DNA from: Heloderma charlesbogerti
Lineage: Eukaryota; Chordata; Lepidosauria; Squamata; Helodermatidae
Length of the DNA stretch: 64,000 nt
Reading direction: 5' to 3'
Assembly (NCBI GenBank): GCA_026122225.1
Contig: JANEZZ010001570.1
Coordinates: forward strand, 2,418,001 to 2,482,000
Position 1 is the stretch's first letter. The number at the start of each line of letters is the position of its first letter. Under the pieces are notes generated by a model, which had not been told where the DNA came from, searched no databases, and worked only from the letters and a program-made list of their open reading frames with translations. Below are positions 10,409 to 21,612 of the stretch, piece after piece. The translations under genes and the position numbers were made by a program.

Positions 10409-11570
10409 GTGAACTATTATTCCTATAGTGGCATGTGAGAAAATATAGCAATCTGACTGGCCACAGATTGCCGTTGCTCAACCTCTTGAAGCACCTGGGA
10501 AACAATATTTTCTTTTCTTTTAAGGGTAAAGAAAGACACTGCCAACTCTGCCTTTCCTAATAAATCACCCCTGTCCAAAAATGTATACACTTTTGTCGTA
10601 CCCTCTGGAGGAAAAAAACATTGAACAGCACTTTCTCCTCCTCCCCCAAAATTAGTGAAAACATTGATTTTGAAAGCTGCAAGACAACTGTAAATTATAC
10701 CATGATAGACTTCCCCCCACCCCCACCCCACACATATTATAGTTAAGCTGAAAATACTTTCAAAACATTTGTAGGTAACTGTACTTCATAAACACATTTA
10801 CTTTGATTTAAGCATCTAGTACAAAACCTTCCTGCCTCTTTTTTGTTTGAAGCCCAAAGTAGGGTGTTCAAGTGCCCTCATGAGTTTACTGAATGTGTGA
10901 GGGTAGACTCATGTCCCCATGGTGACATTTTGGCCACACCTCCTGTGCCACATGTTCAGTATTAGTATGAAGGAGCCTTTACATGTGGGCTGAAAAAGTT
11001 TCAACACCCCTGCTTTACACCCTATCAAAGACAATGCTTATTCAATTCTTGTTAAGTTAAAAAGGCCAGTATAACTTCTTTTAAGGAGGAATATAGGTGA
11101 ATCACCCAGATTCCCGCTCCCTTTTTACCTATACTATATCCCTTCCACTAAGTTCGGAAACAATAGCATCTTATATGTACACACAGGTCTGGCTCAAGAC
11201 ATTTTTCTGCCTGAAGCAAAATGATCCCCCCGCCCCCCGCCCCGCATCGGATGTATAGAAGTTGACCTCTCTGGTAGTTGAATCATTTCAAAACGGAAGA
11301 AAAAACTGTATCCTCTACCATACCCAAGGTTAGCAAACAAGCTTTAGGTAGAACACAGAGCAGGTTATGTGGCTTAAATAATTACAATGTTATTATAATA
11401 TTGAAGCAATTTATGTTATAGTGTGAGACATAATTTATTTTAATTATTCATTTTTACATAGAGTCAAAAAGCTTAACACTTTGCAAAGGTCTTACTTATC
11501 AAATGTGAATTCAAACAGTTGGATCTTATTTTATGTCTTCTACAAATGAAGTTCTTGGGACACTTCTAAC
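10409..11570. other. Intergenic, no supported gene
   Basis: Single-copy-looking DNA with homopolymer tracts. The ORFs here lack any recognisable domain. I see no feature to call. Confidence 0.6.
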
Positions 11571-11571
11571 A

Positions 11572-11656
11572 CAATCCTATGCATGTCCACTCAGAAGTAA
11601 GTTCCACTGGGTTCAATGGGATTTACTACCAGGTAAGGGTATAGAGGATCATAGCC
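11572..11656. mobile_element. Short palindromic MITE-like repeat (CAATCCTATGCATG family)
   Basis: It starts CAATCCTATGCATG and ends in a diverged inverse of the same motif. Inside is CAGAAGTAAGTTCCACTGGG...CAATGGGATTTACT, itself an inverted pair. Related copies lie at 18824-18893, 26351-26429 and 35159-35261, with fragments at about 20040-20080, 31505-31555, 36405-36440 and 60070-60110. Confidence 0.6.
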
Positions 11657-11825
11657 TTTAGTTAAATAGACAAATGCAATCTATTGAACTATCATTATAG
11701 GGAGAAAGGGTTAGGATTAAAAAAAAAGGCAAAGACATCCAAAGGCAGGTGATCAAGAGAGCTGGGAGACTTAAGAAAGGAAGAGTTGTAGAGGGATTGG
11801 TGCCAAGAATGGAAACAATGAGCAC

Positions 11826-12180
11826 AGGAGCATAGGAAGCTGCTTTGGCCCATCTAGCTCAGTATTGTCTACATTGGCAGGAGTGCAGAACCTCAGGTGT
11901 GTGAGGAGGGAGCAAATCTGGGTCCCAATCCAGCCATCTGGGGTTCCCCTGATGCCCCTTTTCTCCAAGCCTCTTGCCTTCAGCCCTGCCCACCACTGGA
12001 ATGCAGCCCACAGAAGCCTCTCTGAAATGCAATTTGAGCTGAAAGAGGTTCTGCATCCCTGCTCTAGGGTTTCAGACATGACTTTTTCCCAGCCCTACCT
12101 GGAGATACTGGGGATTGAACCTGGAACCTTCTGCATACAAAGCTTGTGCTCAGCTACCGAAGGATGGAGTTTGTGTGGAA
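11826..12180 (-). mobile_element. tRNA-derived SINE, interrupted by another repeat
   Basis: Both ends match, in antisense, the SINE seen at 26070-26280 and 55446-55646. The right side has CCTGGAGATACTGGGGATTG, an inverted B-box region. The left side has the AGGAAGCTGC...TCAGTATTGTC tail. Between them, about 11879-12065 is a second repeat that resembles 23320-23480. Confidence 0.7.
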
Positions 12181-13202
12181 GAACAAAAGAACTTGAGAGA
12201 CAGAATGTTCACAGAAGAGAACTGCACATGGCCAGGAGCTGAAGACATATGTGTGCCTTAATTTTAAATAAGGCAAATCTTTGTCTAACAACTTCTACAA
12301 AATGTCTTGCACAGGAGCCATTTTCTTCAAAGGCCTAGTACATTATTCTGCCTTTCTTCAGAGTACAGTATGCCATATACTACACCCTCATTTAATGGTT
12401 GTTATTCCAGATGTTACAACACAGGTACCAGGGAAGTGCTGAAAAACAAACAAACAATATCTTTGATATCACAAAGCAAATGGTCTGTTTATGTTGCCAC
12501 TGAAAAAGAGGTGGCCATTCAACTTGGTTTCCTGTGAGCTTCATTTAATCACAGGATACATGAATCCTTAGCCAAGATGTTTGTTTACTCCTTTTGCAAG
12601 AATTGTAAGTGCTTTCCTGCTGTTATCTGTGAATAGATGCAGAAGCCATTTAAAACCACATTGTGCTCCTTCTAGCCTTGGCTTGTTGCACTTATATTTA
12701 ACAAGAACAAACAAAAACAAAAAACACCAGTATTTCTTTGCAAACCCTGCTTGGACTTTTTGAAGACAGCAATAGGCCAATGTATGGAGTCTCCCACATG
12801 GGCTTCATGATATCCTCCCAGGAGAAGAGCCAACCTGTCTGAACATGCAGATTTCTTTTAGAAAGCCAAAACATATATATATGTGCTTGGTTGTGTGCTA
12901 GGAACAAGTGTTTCTCTTGCCACAGATGTTGGGGTTTTTTTTTATCATTGGTTATTTATTGTTGACAAAGGCTTCTACAGCACCTTGTCCTAGGCCACAT
13001 AGCTTGATATTGGAAATTTTGGCCAAGAGCAGCATAGTTACTCCTTGCTATGCTGTGAGAATGATGTGAGTCTGAGCAATCCAACATCTTATTCCTGCTA
13101 AGCTGAGCATTTCATCAGGATATGAACTGTCTTTCTGTTCTCCTTCTACAGAGGTGGCAACCACTCCAGCAATGAGCTAATGGAGTCAAGAAGAGACTGA
13201 CT

Positions 13203-13204
<2 letters not shown>
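12181..13204. other. Intergenic, no supported gene
   Basis: A/T-rich single-copy-looking sequence with no recognised repeat, ORF or RNA gene. Confidence 0.55.

Positions 13205-13256
<52 letters not shown>
13205..13256. repeat. (GT)n(GA)n compound microsatellite
   Basis: About 15 GT units followed by about 10 GA units. The 62-codon minus-strand ORF over it is an artefact of the repeat. Confidence 0.95.
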
Positions 13257-13258
<2 letters not shown>

Positions 13259-13559
13259 GTAGGTATTTGAAAGGCAAATACATAATACCAGCAGGACCAG
13301 CAACCAAATGTTTCAGTGTGGAGTGTTCCTATTCAGGATACTTTGTTGTATCCTGAATACAACATTCCCCAGCATTCCATGGCTACGGAGCACGCTCAGT
13401 CTTCATATGGCTATTTTTGAGGTCTCCACCTTAGGATCTCTTTACAAATTATTGTCTTGTGCTTCTGCAAACCTCGAGGCTCATGTGCATGGATGGTGCC
13501 ATTTTGGCTTCATAATTGAGTTAGCTGTTAGAATATATGATGGCTAAATGATGTTCATA

Positions 13560-14480
13560 AGAAATCTCACTTTCTTCTTCATTATTCTTAAATACTTTTT
13601 ATCCCAAGATGTTTATTTTAAAAAAAAATATTGTGAAATGATTATTCTTTACAGCATACTTAGGCAATATGTTTTAATTAACATTTTATTGAAATAATTT
13701 TTCTTCCATACATACAAATGCTTTCCATTCCTCCCCCAAATCCCAATATAGTACAAACGTTATAAAAGCATACAATGAGAAAATTGATATCAGTGCTCTT
13801 AAGAGCAAGTGGTGTGGATTCCTGCTGTGATTATATATTTACCATGAAAGGGTAAAATGAGAAAACAATTAAATATTAGCTAATCAGATAGTGAGCTCTC
13901 CAGAAAACAATGTTAGTGTGTTTCAGCCTTCATCACTATTGAATTAAACCAACTTGAGTTCTTTTAAGTGTGTGTGTGTGTGTGTGTGCAAATGATACTA
14001 ATAAAAGGATTACTCAAAGGATCTCTATATGTAAGTATTAATTTATCTCTTCGGCAGCTTCTTTTTTTAAGCACTGGAGTGGAGGTTAAGAAAACTAACA
14101 CACCATCTATTGCCATCTGACAATGACTCTGCAAGAGTCGATCTTAGATGACACATTGGGAATGTTTGATTAATGTCCTTGTCTATGTAAGTGTTTAAGC
14201 TCTGGAGAGATTGTTAGGAATAGGAAATGCAGGCCTTAACACCCCTCCGTCAGCTACATATGAAAAGTGCAGCAATTCATTGTCATCTCATCATTCACCA
14301 GGCATTTAAGAGACATATTACTTTGCCAAAGGACCATCTCGGTGTTCCAGCCGCCTTCATTCTGATGATTGCTAAAAATGAATGGTGATCCTTTCTGAGG
14401 CACTGAGATTTATGCGGCTGAATGACAACCCTCTTTGATTATCTTTCAATGAGATGCTGTCATGAGCGAGCATCCCTGGA
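13560..14480. other. Intergenic; possible conserved non-coding segment
   Basis: A transposon-free stretch with balanced composition, apart from a GT microsatellite at 13970-13988. The part 14240-14470 is complex, non-repetitive and without long ORFs. That is the appearance of a conserved non-coding element, but appearance is not proof. Confidence 0.3.
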
Positions 14481-14822
14481 AGCTAGATGGCATTCTGCCC
14501 TTTCTGGAAATTCATGACAATGATAAAAAGTGTTTCCCCAAAGCCTAAGCAACTGCATTCATGGGAAGCGTGCAAGCAGCAGATTATATTTTGTCCCCTC
14601 CTTTTGAATTTTAAATAAACAACTGCTGGAATATGCAGGAAGCCTTGAATATGAGCAGTCCTCATAGGAACTGGGGTACACTGCAACAATTTGTTGCAAG
14701 ACCCCCTTTGTATGTTATTCCTGTTTGCTGTTGCTACTCTTGAATTTGATTGAATTTCTGAGCCAGAGTGGTGCAGCTTCAAGGAGTTGGATCTGGGAGT
14801 CTTCAGGCAACTCACTATCATG

Positions 14823-15232
14823 TAGGGATGTACGAAAGTCACTTACCTTTTCGAAGGGTGACATTCGCGGTGGGGGGGAGGTGCTCCGTCCCTCCCCCCG
14901 AAATTCTCTCCGGCTGGCTCCGCTCCATGGAGATCCCCTGGAGCCGCTGACCGGGGCCGCCTGCAGCTGGACATCCAGCCACTGGGCAGCCTGCAGGGAC
15001 GTAAATATTTATGTAGCCTATCACAGCAAAAAAAAAGAGTGGACACAAATGGCGGCTACGGTGGCCGCCATTTGCGTTCCCTTTTTTTTGCCGTTTTAGC
15101 CTATGTAAATATTTACGTAGGCTATTACGGTGGGGGGGGGAAGGGGAATGCAAATGGCGGCCACTACGCCATTTGCGTTCCCTTCCCCCCCCCCACCGTA
15201 ATAGCCTACGTAAATATTTACGTAGGCTATAT
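14823..15232. mobile_element. hAT-like palindromic element, copy 2 (right end lost)
   Basis: The left end is TAGGGATGTACGAAAGTC with ACTTACC at about 14841. GC-rich terminal sequence follows, then a stack of hairpins: 15048-15080 (AAATGGCGGC...GCCGCCATTTGCG), 15098-15126 (TATGTAAATATTTACGTAGG) and 15130-15232. The last is a large palindrome centred near 15166 whose arms each contain TACGTAAATATTTACGTA. The standard right terminus ACATCCCTA is absent, so the copy is truncated or rearranged. No convincing target duplication. Confidence 0.8.
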
Positions 15233-15465
15233 GAGAATGTACGTGAATCACTTTGCAGGCTACTACAAATGCTATCTAAAATTAGAAGAAGAATGGCATT
15301 TTGAATCCTAATGAAAAAAAACGTAGTGCAAGACAACCCAGGCCACTTTCCTTCTCCATCATTTTCTTATATGCAGGATGGATGGATCTGCACAAAATGA
15401 TTGGACACTGGGAAAATGAGTCCAGGCTGTGAATCCAGTCTGGATCAGAGTCTCAAACTCTAGAG

Positions 15466-15593
15466 CAGGGGGAAGGAAACTTATGTCCCTACAGTGTTGC
15501 TGTTCCTCAACTCCCATCACCCCGACCATTATTAATGCTGATGGGGGTTGGAGTCCACCAACATCTGGAGAGCCACAGATTTCCCCACCCCTG
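15466..15593. mobile_element. Palindromic hAT-type MITE (CAGGGG... family)
   Basis: Inverted ends CAGGGGGAAGGAAAC and GATTTCCCCACCCCTG enclose a near-palindrome (AACTCCCATCACC...GATGGGGGTTGGAGT). The flanks CTCTAGAG and CCCTAGAC share six of eight bases. Related copies are at 32232-32346 and in part at 23767-23850. Confidence 0.65.
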
Positions 15594-15689
15594 CCCTAGA
15601 CCATGACAATAATATAATCACTGTGTGCCAGGGACTGGAGGCCTCGGTCCCTGCTGTACTAGTCACAATAATCAGGGAATCTTCTACAT

Positions 15690-15919
15690 CAGGGGTGGCC
15701 CCCGCAGACACAAACACTGCTGCCCTGCCAAAATGTGCGGATACGATCAGTGGCAAAAACAATCAGCAACAAACTGCTGTGGAACACTACAGTTATCAAA
15801 TGCTATAGCATTGTAGCATTCCATAGCAGTTGGTGGGGGGGGTGCCACCACCAGTGCCCCATGGAATTCTGTGGGGTGGCAGCAGGAGTCCCCAGATCTC
15901 CCACAGTTGCTCACTCCTG
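15690..15919. mobile_element. hAT-type element, CAGGGGTGGCC terminus
   Basis: A 230-bp segment with ends CAGGGGTGGCC and GTTGCTCACTCCTG. The flanks TTCTACAT (15682-15689) and ATCTACAT (15920-15927) form an 8-bp duplication with one mismatch. It has no coding capacity and contains a CATAGCAGTTGG/CAACTGCTGTGG inverted pair. Confidence 0.6.
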
Positions 15920-15974
15920 ATCTACATGCTTTCCAGTATCCTTGGGTATGCTGGCCCTGATGTGGAATTTATCT

Positions 15975-16232
15975 CCACCAATAGCCAGTGTGGTGTAATG
16001 GCTTAGAGTGTTGGACTGGGAATCAGGAGATCTGGGTTCTAGTCCCCACTTGGCCATGGAAGCACACAGGGTGACTTTGGGCTAGTCACAGACTCTCAGC
16101 CCAACCCACCTCACAGGGTTGTTGTTGTGAGGGTAAAATGGAGGAGGAGGATTATGTATGCCTCCCTGGGTTCCTTAAGGAGGAAAAAAAGGCGGGATAT
16201 AAATGTAATTTAAAAAATGAAAAAAAAAATAA
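15975..16232 (+). mobile_element. tRNA-derived CORE/MIR-like SINE with L2-type tail
   Basis: The head carries pol III-like boxes: TGGTGTAATGGCTTAGAG (A box region) and GGGTTCTAGTCCC (B box). The middle has the CORE-like GTGACTTTGGGCTAGTCAC. The 3' end GCGGGATATAAATGTAAT matches the L2-group tail, which suggests mobilisation by L2. An A-rich tail follows. Confidence 0.75.
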
Positions 16233-18700
16233 ATAGAGCTCTCCTGACCATCTTCCTACCTCTTGTACAAAATATGAAATGGGGGGGGTAAAGGGGAGCT
16301 GCTTGTAGAATTAAAGCCCCATCAGGGAGTGAGGCACAGGGGTCCCCAACTCCAAACCAGCTTAGTGTGTGTATGTGTGTGGAGGGGAAGCGTTAAAGCA
16401 CCCTTCTGCCCCACATGAGCATCTGATCCAGATTGGGACCATCTAGACTACTCTAGAGTAAAAGTGAAAGCTAGCCACTAAGTCTTTAAAGTAAAATCTG
16501 TTTCAGCCCTCAGTTGGCTTTATGGGTGTTCACTGAATAACCTGAGAGTCTGCTACGGATTTTGTCCATTTGAATCATTAGAACTGACACCAAATTGACA
16601 AATTACATTTATTATATCTCTGAAAGAGAAATCAAGAATTCCCAGAGATGTTCAAAATAAGTGATGGTTGTTTATGGAGAGGGAACAAGCTACACTCTCA
16701 TTGGAGGCAGAACATGGCATGGTGTGCTAGAACCCAAAGGACTCAACCCACAATCCATACACTCTGAGACGGTGTCCTTAATTGGTGTAGAGTAAATTTG
16801 TTTTGGTTTCCAGCCTAAGGATCTAAGAAATAATAATAGCTTGTATGCCCTTGAAATCATTATGGAAGATATTATTGACAGAATTTTAAAGAAGGGCTCC
16901 AATTATATGGGTCAAGCAATTTGTTTTTAAGGTCATTCTAATAATTCTGTATGCCAACATTTTAATTGGGGCACTAAGATGAGTTATTTCAAACAGAATA
17001 GAGTTCGGCTGGTAGTAAATTAAGATCTTTTCAAATGTACATTAGCTGTTAACATTAATTATAAACAGGAGTTGTGGTGAAGGAACAGGCTTGGAATCAC
17101 TGCTTTTTTCTTCAGTAGCTGTCATGCCATCCAGCCATGCAAACAGACAGTTTGTTCTTTAGCTGCCGATTTTAATTTTTTATTCTTATAGAAACAGAGG
17201 TTTATGTTTGCAGCTGTCAACTAGATATGCTGTGACAAAACTCAAGTGCTCATTTCAGCTTTGTATTTTGGAGACCAAAGTCTACAGGCTTAAAGTAAAA
17301 GGTAGATGTGATCCCCTATAATATTGTCCAATACAGTGATATTGTTTCACACACAGTTAGCCACTTTCCTAAGCAGTATGAAGACAGAGGGCATCTACCC
17401 CAGAACACTGGAGACTTGTGGAATTTCCAAGATATCTATTTATTTAGGGATATGCATCAGATCCAGCTGAATCTAGAGTCTAATCAGGCCACTTCTGAGA
17501 GATTCTGTCCCTCTAAGAGATGAAGTAGGATTCCCTCCAAAGTGACTAGAACTGAATGCAGACCTCACCGAAGCGTCATGATAAGAATAGAGAACTGCAG
17601 AAAGGCTGACACTGTCTGCAAAAAATCGCTACTTTGCTGCCACTTTTCTGTATATGGAGAACACCGGGATGAAGAGAGGAGTTGAGTAACTGATAGGTCT
17701 TCCTGGTTCCTCTGGTTGCTTCCACCCCACATTGTTTTTACTGTGTGTGTGGAGTGAGTCAATCTGCTTTAGGCAAGACTCTTTTGGCTCATTGGAGCTG
17801 TGGACAGAGGCGTGTCTACCCTGGTGGATCTCTAGAGATGGGAGGCATGGTACCTAGGGTATGCATAGGTCTGGGGACCGTTTGGGGTGATCCTTGGAGC
17901 ATCTTTGAGGAACTGGCCACATGTTCCATCTGCCATATGTGGCTGCACTTTGCTTGGCTTCTCAATGGCTCTATGAATGGACTTGCTGGGCCGGATGGTT
18001 TCAGGGCTGAGCCAGAAGGGGCTACCGATCACAGCGCATGGGTGACCTAATATTCCTCCACTCCAGGAGAGAGACCAAAAAGATCTTGGAGAAAGCGGAA
18101 CAGGGCTGGCCCTACTATTAGGTAGAGTGCAGCAGCCACCTCAGGCAGCCAATTTTGGGTGACATATAAAGGCTGGAAATGGATGCTTATTTAATTTATT
18201 GTACTTTTATTGCCAAGTAGGAGAGAGGCACTTGTGGGAGTTTCTGTCTCGGGTACCAAACTGACTTGAGCAGGCCTGGGTTCTAGGCTTGAGTTCTGGG
18301 CACCTTGACTTGTGGAGAGCTGCAGCCATAGCAGCAGAGAGGAAGTCAGTAGGACTCCTTAGCCACCCCAAACCATTCCCTAAATCCTTCACTGACAGGG
18401 CAAACTACAGATAGCACAGGAAGAGACAGCCACAGCACCAGTGATGCGGTGAGCTTTCCCCCATATCCAATGCATCATCATTCGGAAGGAGGAGCTCCAA
18501 GTGCCCAACTAGCCATGTGCAGAGGGTTAGGGCTATGTCTTCTGAGGCTCATGCCTCAACTAGGTAGACTCTGTCCTACCTACATGGGCTGTGTCCTACC
18601 TCGCTGCCACCATCTGTGTTCATTTAAGAAACATCTTCAAGCTATCAAAAGCAAGCATCTTCAGCTTGTTCGATAAGCATCAACTGACCATCACTGACCA
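16233..18700. other. Intergenic with minor repeat fragments
   Basis: No gene is supported. About 16430-16520 ends in a motif like the MITE terminus at 20258-20478 (AAATCTGTTTCAGCCCT). About 18105-18190 looks like a dispersed repeat fragment. 17000-17260 is complex single-copy sequence of unknown role. The short ORFs lack recognisable domains. Confidence 0.45.
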
Positions 18701-18714
18701 TTAGCAATTAGGGT

Positions 18715-18893
18715 ACAATTCTATTTAGAGAGAAAAAAGTCCTACAACCCACAGCATGTCCCAGCCAGCATGGGAGTTGTTGGACGTCTTTCTGTCTAAA
18801 CATGCATAGGATTGTGCTGTAACAGGGCAATGCCCACTCAGAAATAATTCCCATTGACTTCAGTGGGACTAACTCTGAGTATAGGACTGCAGC
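18715..18893. mobile_element. Two adjacent palindromic MITE-like repeats
   Basis: The first (18715-18822) pairs AATTCTATTTAGAGAGAAAA with a diverged inverse near 18790-18820, around CATGTCCCAGCCAGCATGGG. The second (18824-18893) is the AGAAGTAA/CAATGGG-type repeat also seen at 11572 and 35159. Confidence 0.5.
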
Positions 18894-19865
18894 CTAAATT
18901 ATACTCATATGCTCCTGTTTTCACTTGGCACAGTACAACAGGATTTATTTTATGATATTATAGAGTGTCTTTCCTTTTTAGGATTAACTAAATTGATCTC
19001 ATATATTTTAGTTAAATCTGTAGCATTGAATTTTTGATATGACAAGCAAAGAACCACATATTTGACTTAAAGCATATCTAATTTCTTCTATATTGCTACC
19101 CCAGAAAATCAACCATCATGAATCAAACAACCAGCTGTTTTTCTTTGACTCCCCCCCCCACTTTATAGGATAAAGTTTTCAAAACTTCTTCTGTAACAAG
19201 GACTATAGTAAAACCATTCTGATTTTTGAGGGAAGGAGGTGAAAGGAACATTCATTCTGTCTCTTAATACAAGTTTTGAACATCTTATGAACAATCCAGA
19301 TATTAAAGTGTCTTGGATGAAAATTAGTATTATTAGTACTAGAAGTGTGATGTACAAAACTGTGGAGTGGTGCATGTTCAAAGAGAACAAAAATGAACAA
19401 TTAACTGCATTTGTCAGTGTGAATTTCTTAGCACTCAGTGTGAATACTCTTTACCTCAGTTTTAAAATAAAACTTCTGACATGTTCTTAGTCATTTCATC
19501 ATCATTTATTATCTTGTCCAGCTTTTATGGTAGTAATATGCCCATCATATTTTTCATTAAAACACACTTTCTTCCTCAGTTACTTTTCAAAGTATCATCA
19601 TAATGCAGTGCAGTGAACAGCTTGTGGTTTAGAATTGGGGTGGCCAGGTGACCTCTTTTACAGAGGACAATCCTCAATTTGAAGGATGGCCAGAGGACTG
19701 TCCTCTATTTTGAAGGCACCCTCACACTTGAAGGGCTGTTCAGTCCATGTCCAGTTTAAAAGTAGCCATCAGAAGGGAGAGCTGGGCCTTGCAGCTGCCC
19801 ACCAACAGCACCTGAAGAACAGCAGACTGAGCAAGGCACACAGGTCACCTGGTCACAGTTTTCAT

Positions 19866-20001
19866 AGAATCATAGAATCAAGGGGCCTACAAGACCATCG
19901 AGTCCAACCCCCTGCTCAGTGCAGGAAGCTTGATTCCCAGGCGGTCTCCCATTCAAGTACTAACCAGGGCTGACCCTGCTTAGCTTCTGAGATCAGACAA
20001 G
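19866..20001 (-). mobile_element. 5S rRNA-derived SINE with CR1-like 3' tail
   Basis: Read on the minus strand, 20001-19931 matches the 5S rRNA core (GATCTCAGAAGCTAAGCAGG, then TTAGTACTTGAATGGGAGAC and CGCCTGGGAAT), which includes the 5S internal promoter region. It continues without a break into a CR1 3' end (GGGGGTTGGACTCGATGG, then repeated ATTCTATG tail units). This is a 5S head on a CR1 tail. Chance adjacency of two fragments is the alternative. Confidence 0.7.
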
Positions 20002-20257
20002 AGAGAGAGAGAAAGAGATGGTTTTGTACCCTAACCCAGCAGTAAGTCTCATTGCACTCGATGGGGCTTACTTCTCAGAACATAAGAAGAGCCATGCTGG
20101 TTCACTAAAGTGAAATGTACCATATTTCTATTTAAATTATAACAATTATGTATAAATTTGCATGTATACATTACATACAAATTAGTGTGTGCAAATCAGT
20201 GTCCTCTTTTGTCATCTTTTTGGGTGATTCATACGGCCACCCTATTTAGAATGTCTG

Positions 20258-20478
20258 AGGGCCAAAACAGACATTACTTTAAAAGTCTGTCTAGCACCTA
20301 TGTCTTCTTTTCATTTTTACCCTAGAGGTCCCAATCTGGATTTTAAAAGCTCCTCTACCCACTACACTAGGATCCTGATCTGGTTCAGAGGCCCTACACC
20401 TACTCTAGAGTAACTATGGGTGCGAGGGGGAGATGTTGATACTAGATACACGTTTTAAGTATTGTCTGTTTTGACCCT
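20258..20478. mobile_element. 221-bp MITE with inverted ends
   Basis: The left end AGGGCCAAAACAGACATTAC and right end GTATTGTCTGTTTTGACCCT are inverted copies over about 25 bp. The interior is non-coding. The superfamily cannot be fixed because the target duplication is unclear. Confidence 0.65.
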
Positions 20479-20894
20479 AAGTTGGTTATTACACTGAAGA
20501 AAGGATCAAGGGTGAAAATCAGAATTCAGAACTCCTTTTTGTACTTTTTGCTTCATGGTCACATGGATCTCACCAGAGGTATGGTGAGAGTAGATGGGAG
20601 GGTGGAGGGCTTTGGGTGCAGGTGGGTGGGTGGGGGGCTTGGGCAGAAGGCTTTGGGAAAGGGGGGGTGACTTGAGCAGGTAGCCTTGACAGCTGGTGGG
20701 CAAGGGGCTTGGACAGGTAGGTGGCCCTACTTCAGGGGTAGGTGGTGGGTGGGCAGGGGTGCCTTGGCAGCAGGTGAGTGGCTTGGATGGACAGCCTTGA
20801 TGGCAGGTGGGTACAGTGTCCATCGCTGGCACTGTGCCAACAGCTCATTGGAGTCTGGCCTGGCCCCAGCCCTAACCCAACTTAACCTCTCTTG

Positions 20895-21252
20895 ACAAGG
20901 CCTCTGATGAAGTTCTCAAATTACTGTTAGCCATCTTCAAACATCTGAAGAGCTGTCATGCAGAAGATGGAGCAGACTTGGATTCTGTTGCTCCAGAACA
21001 AGAACCAATGAGTGGAAATTGTAGGGAAACAGATTTTGGCTAAACATGAGGAGAAATGTACTGACCGTATGAGCTGTTCAGCAGTAAAACAGACTGCCTT
21101 GAGCAGTGGTGGCCTCTCCCTCACTTGAGGCATTTCTGTGGAGGCTGCACAGCCATCTGTCAGGGATGCTATCATTGCATCCTCTACTAAAGATCCTCCA
21201 TTAAGTAGGACTAGATCACTGCCAAGGTCCCTTAATACAATTCTATGATTCT
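20895..21252 (+). mobile_element. CR1 LINE 3' end
   Basis: The segment has the order typical of CR1 3' ends: GATTTTGGCTAAACATGAGG, then TGGTGGCCTCTCCCTCACTTGAGG-like sequence, CCATCTGTCAGGGATGC, GGACTAGATCACTG, CAAGGTCCCTTAATACAATT, and a final TTCTATGATTCT tail unit. It has no coding sequence and is diverged. Confidence 0.7.
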
Positions 21253-21489
21253 TATTTTTCTCTGTACCTTACTATAGCCTTTACTCCTCTTTGGTATGTT
21301 TTTTTGTGAACATACCCTTGCCATTTTGGAGGCTGTATGCCCAAGGTCCTCTGCAAATCCACACATAATCACACGCTCCCACACATATACAGAGACAGTG
21401 CATTGTACATAATGGAAACGTCCAATTTCTAATCATTTAACATGCATACACTGTGCATGTGTAGCAAGGACCATAGAATATGATAATGT

Positions 21490-21612
21490 GGGCATGTGAT
21501 GAAGCCTTGCTGAAGCTAGGCAAGGCTAGTTCTGGTCAGATGGGAGACCACCTGGGAGTTCATTGATGAGCTGAAAGATATATGAATTCAATAAACAAAT
21601 ACAATAAATAAA
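21490..21612 (+). mobile_element. 5S rRNA-derived SINE fragment
   Basis: GAAGCTAGGCAAGGCTAG...GGTCAGATGGGAGACCACC...TGGGAGTTC follows the 5S rRNA order. An (AATAAATA)-type tail follows, as found at L2-group 3' ends. It is shorter and more diverged than the copy at 19866-20001. Confidence 0.65.

Noticed and set aside
13115..13303. Hydrophobic Leu/Ser/Thr-His ORF
   Set aside because: Its sequence is read from the (GT)n(GA)n microsatellite.
19931..20001. Functional 5S rRNA gene
   Set aside because: Only part of the 5S sequence is present, with changes, and it is joined to a CR1 tail rather than a poly-T terminator.
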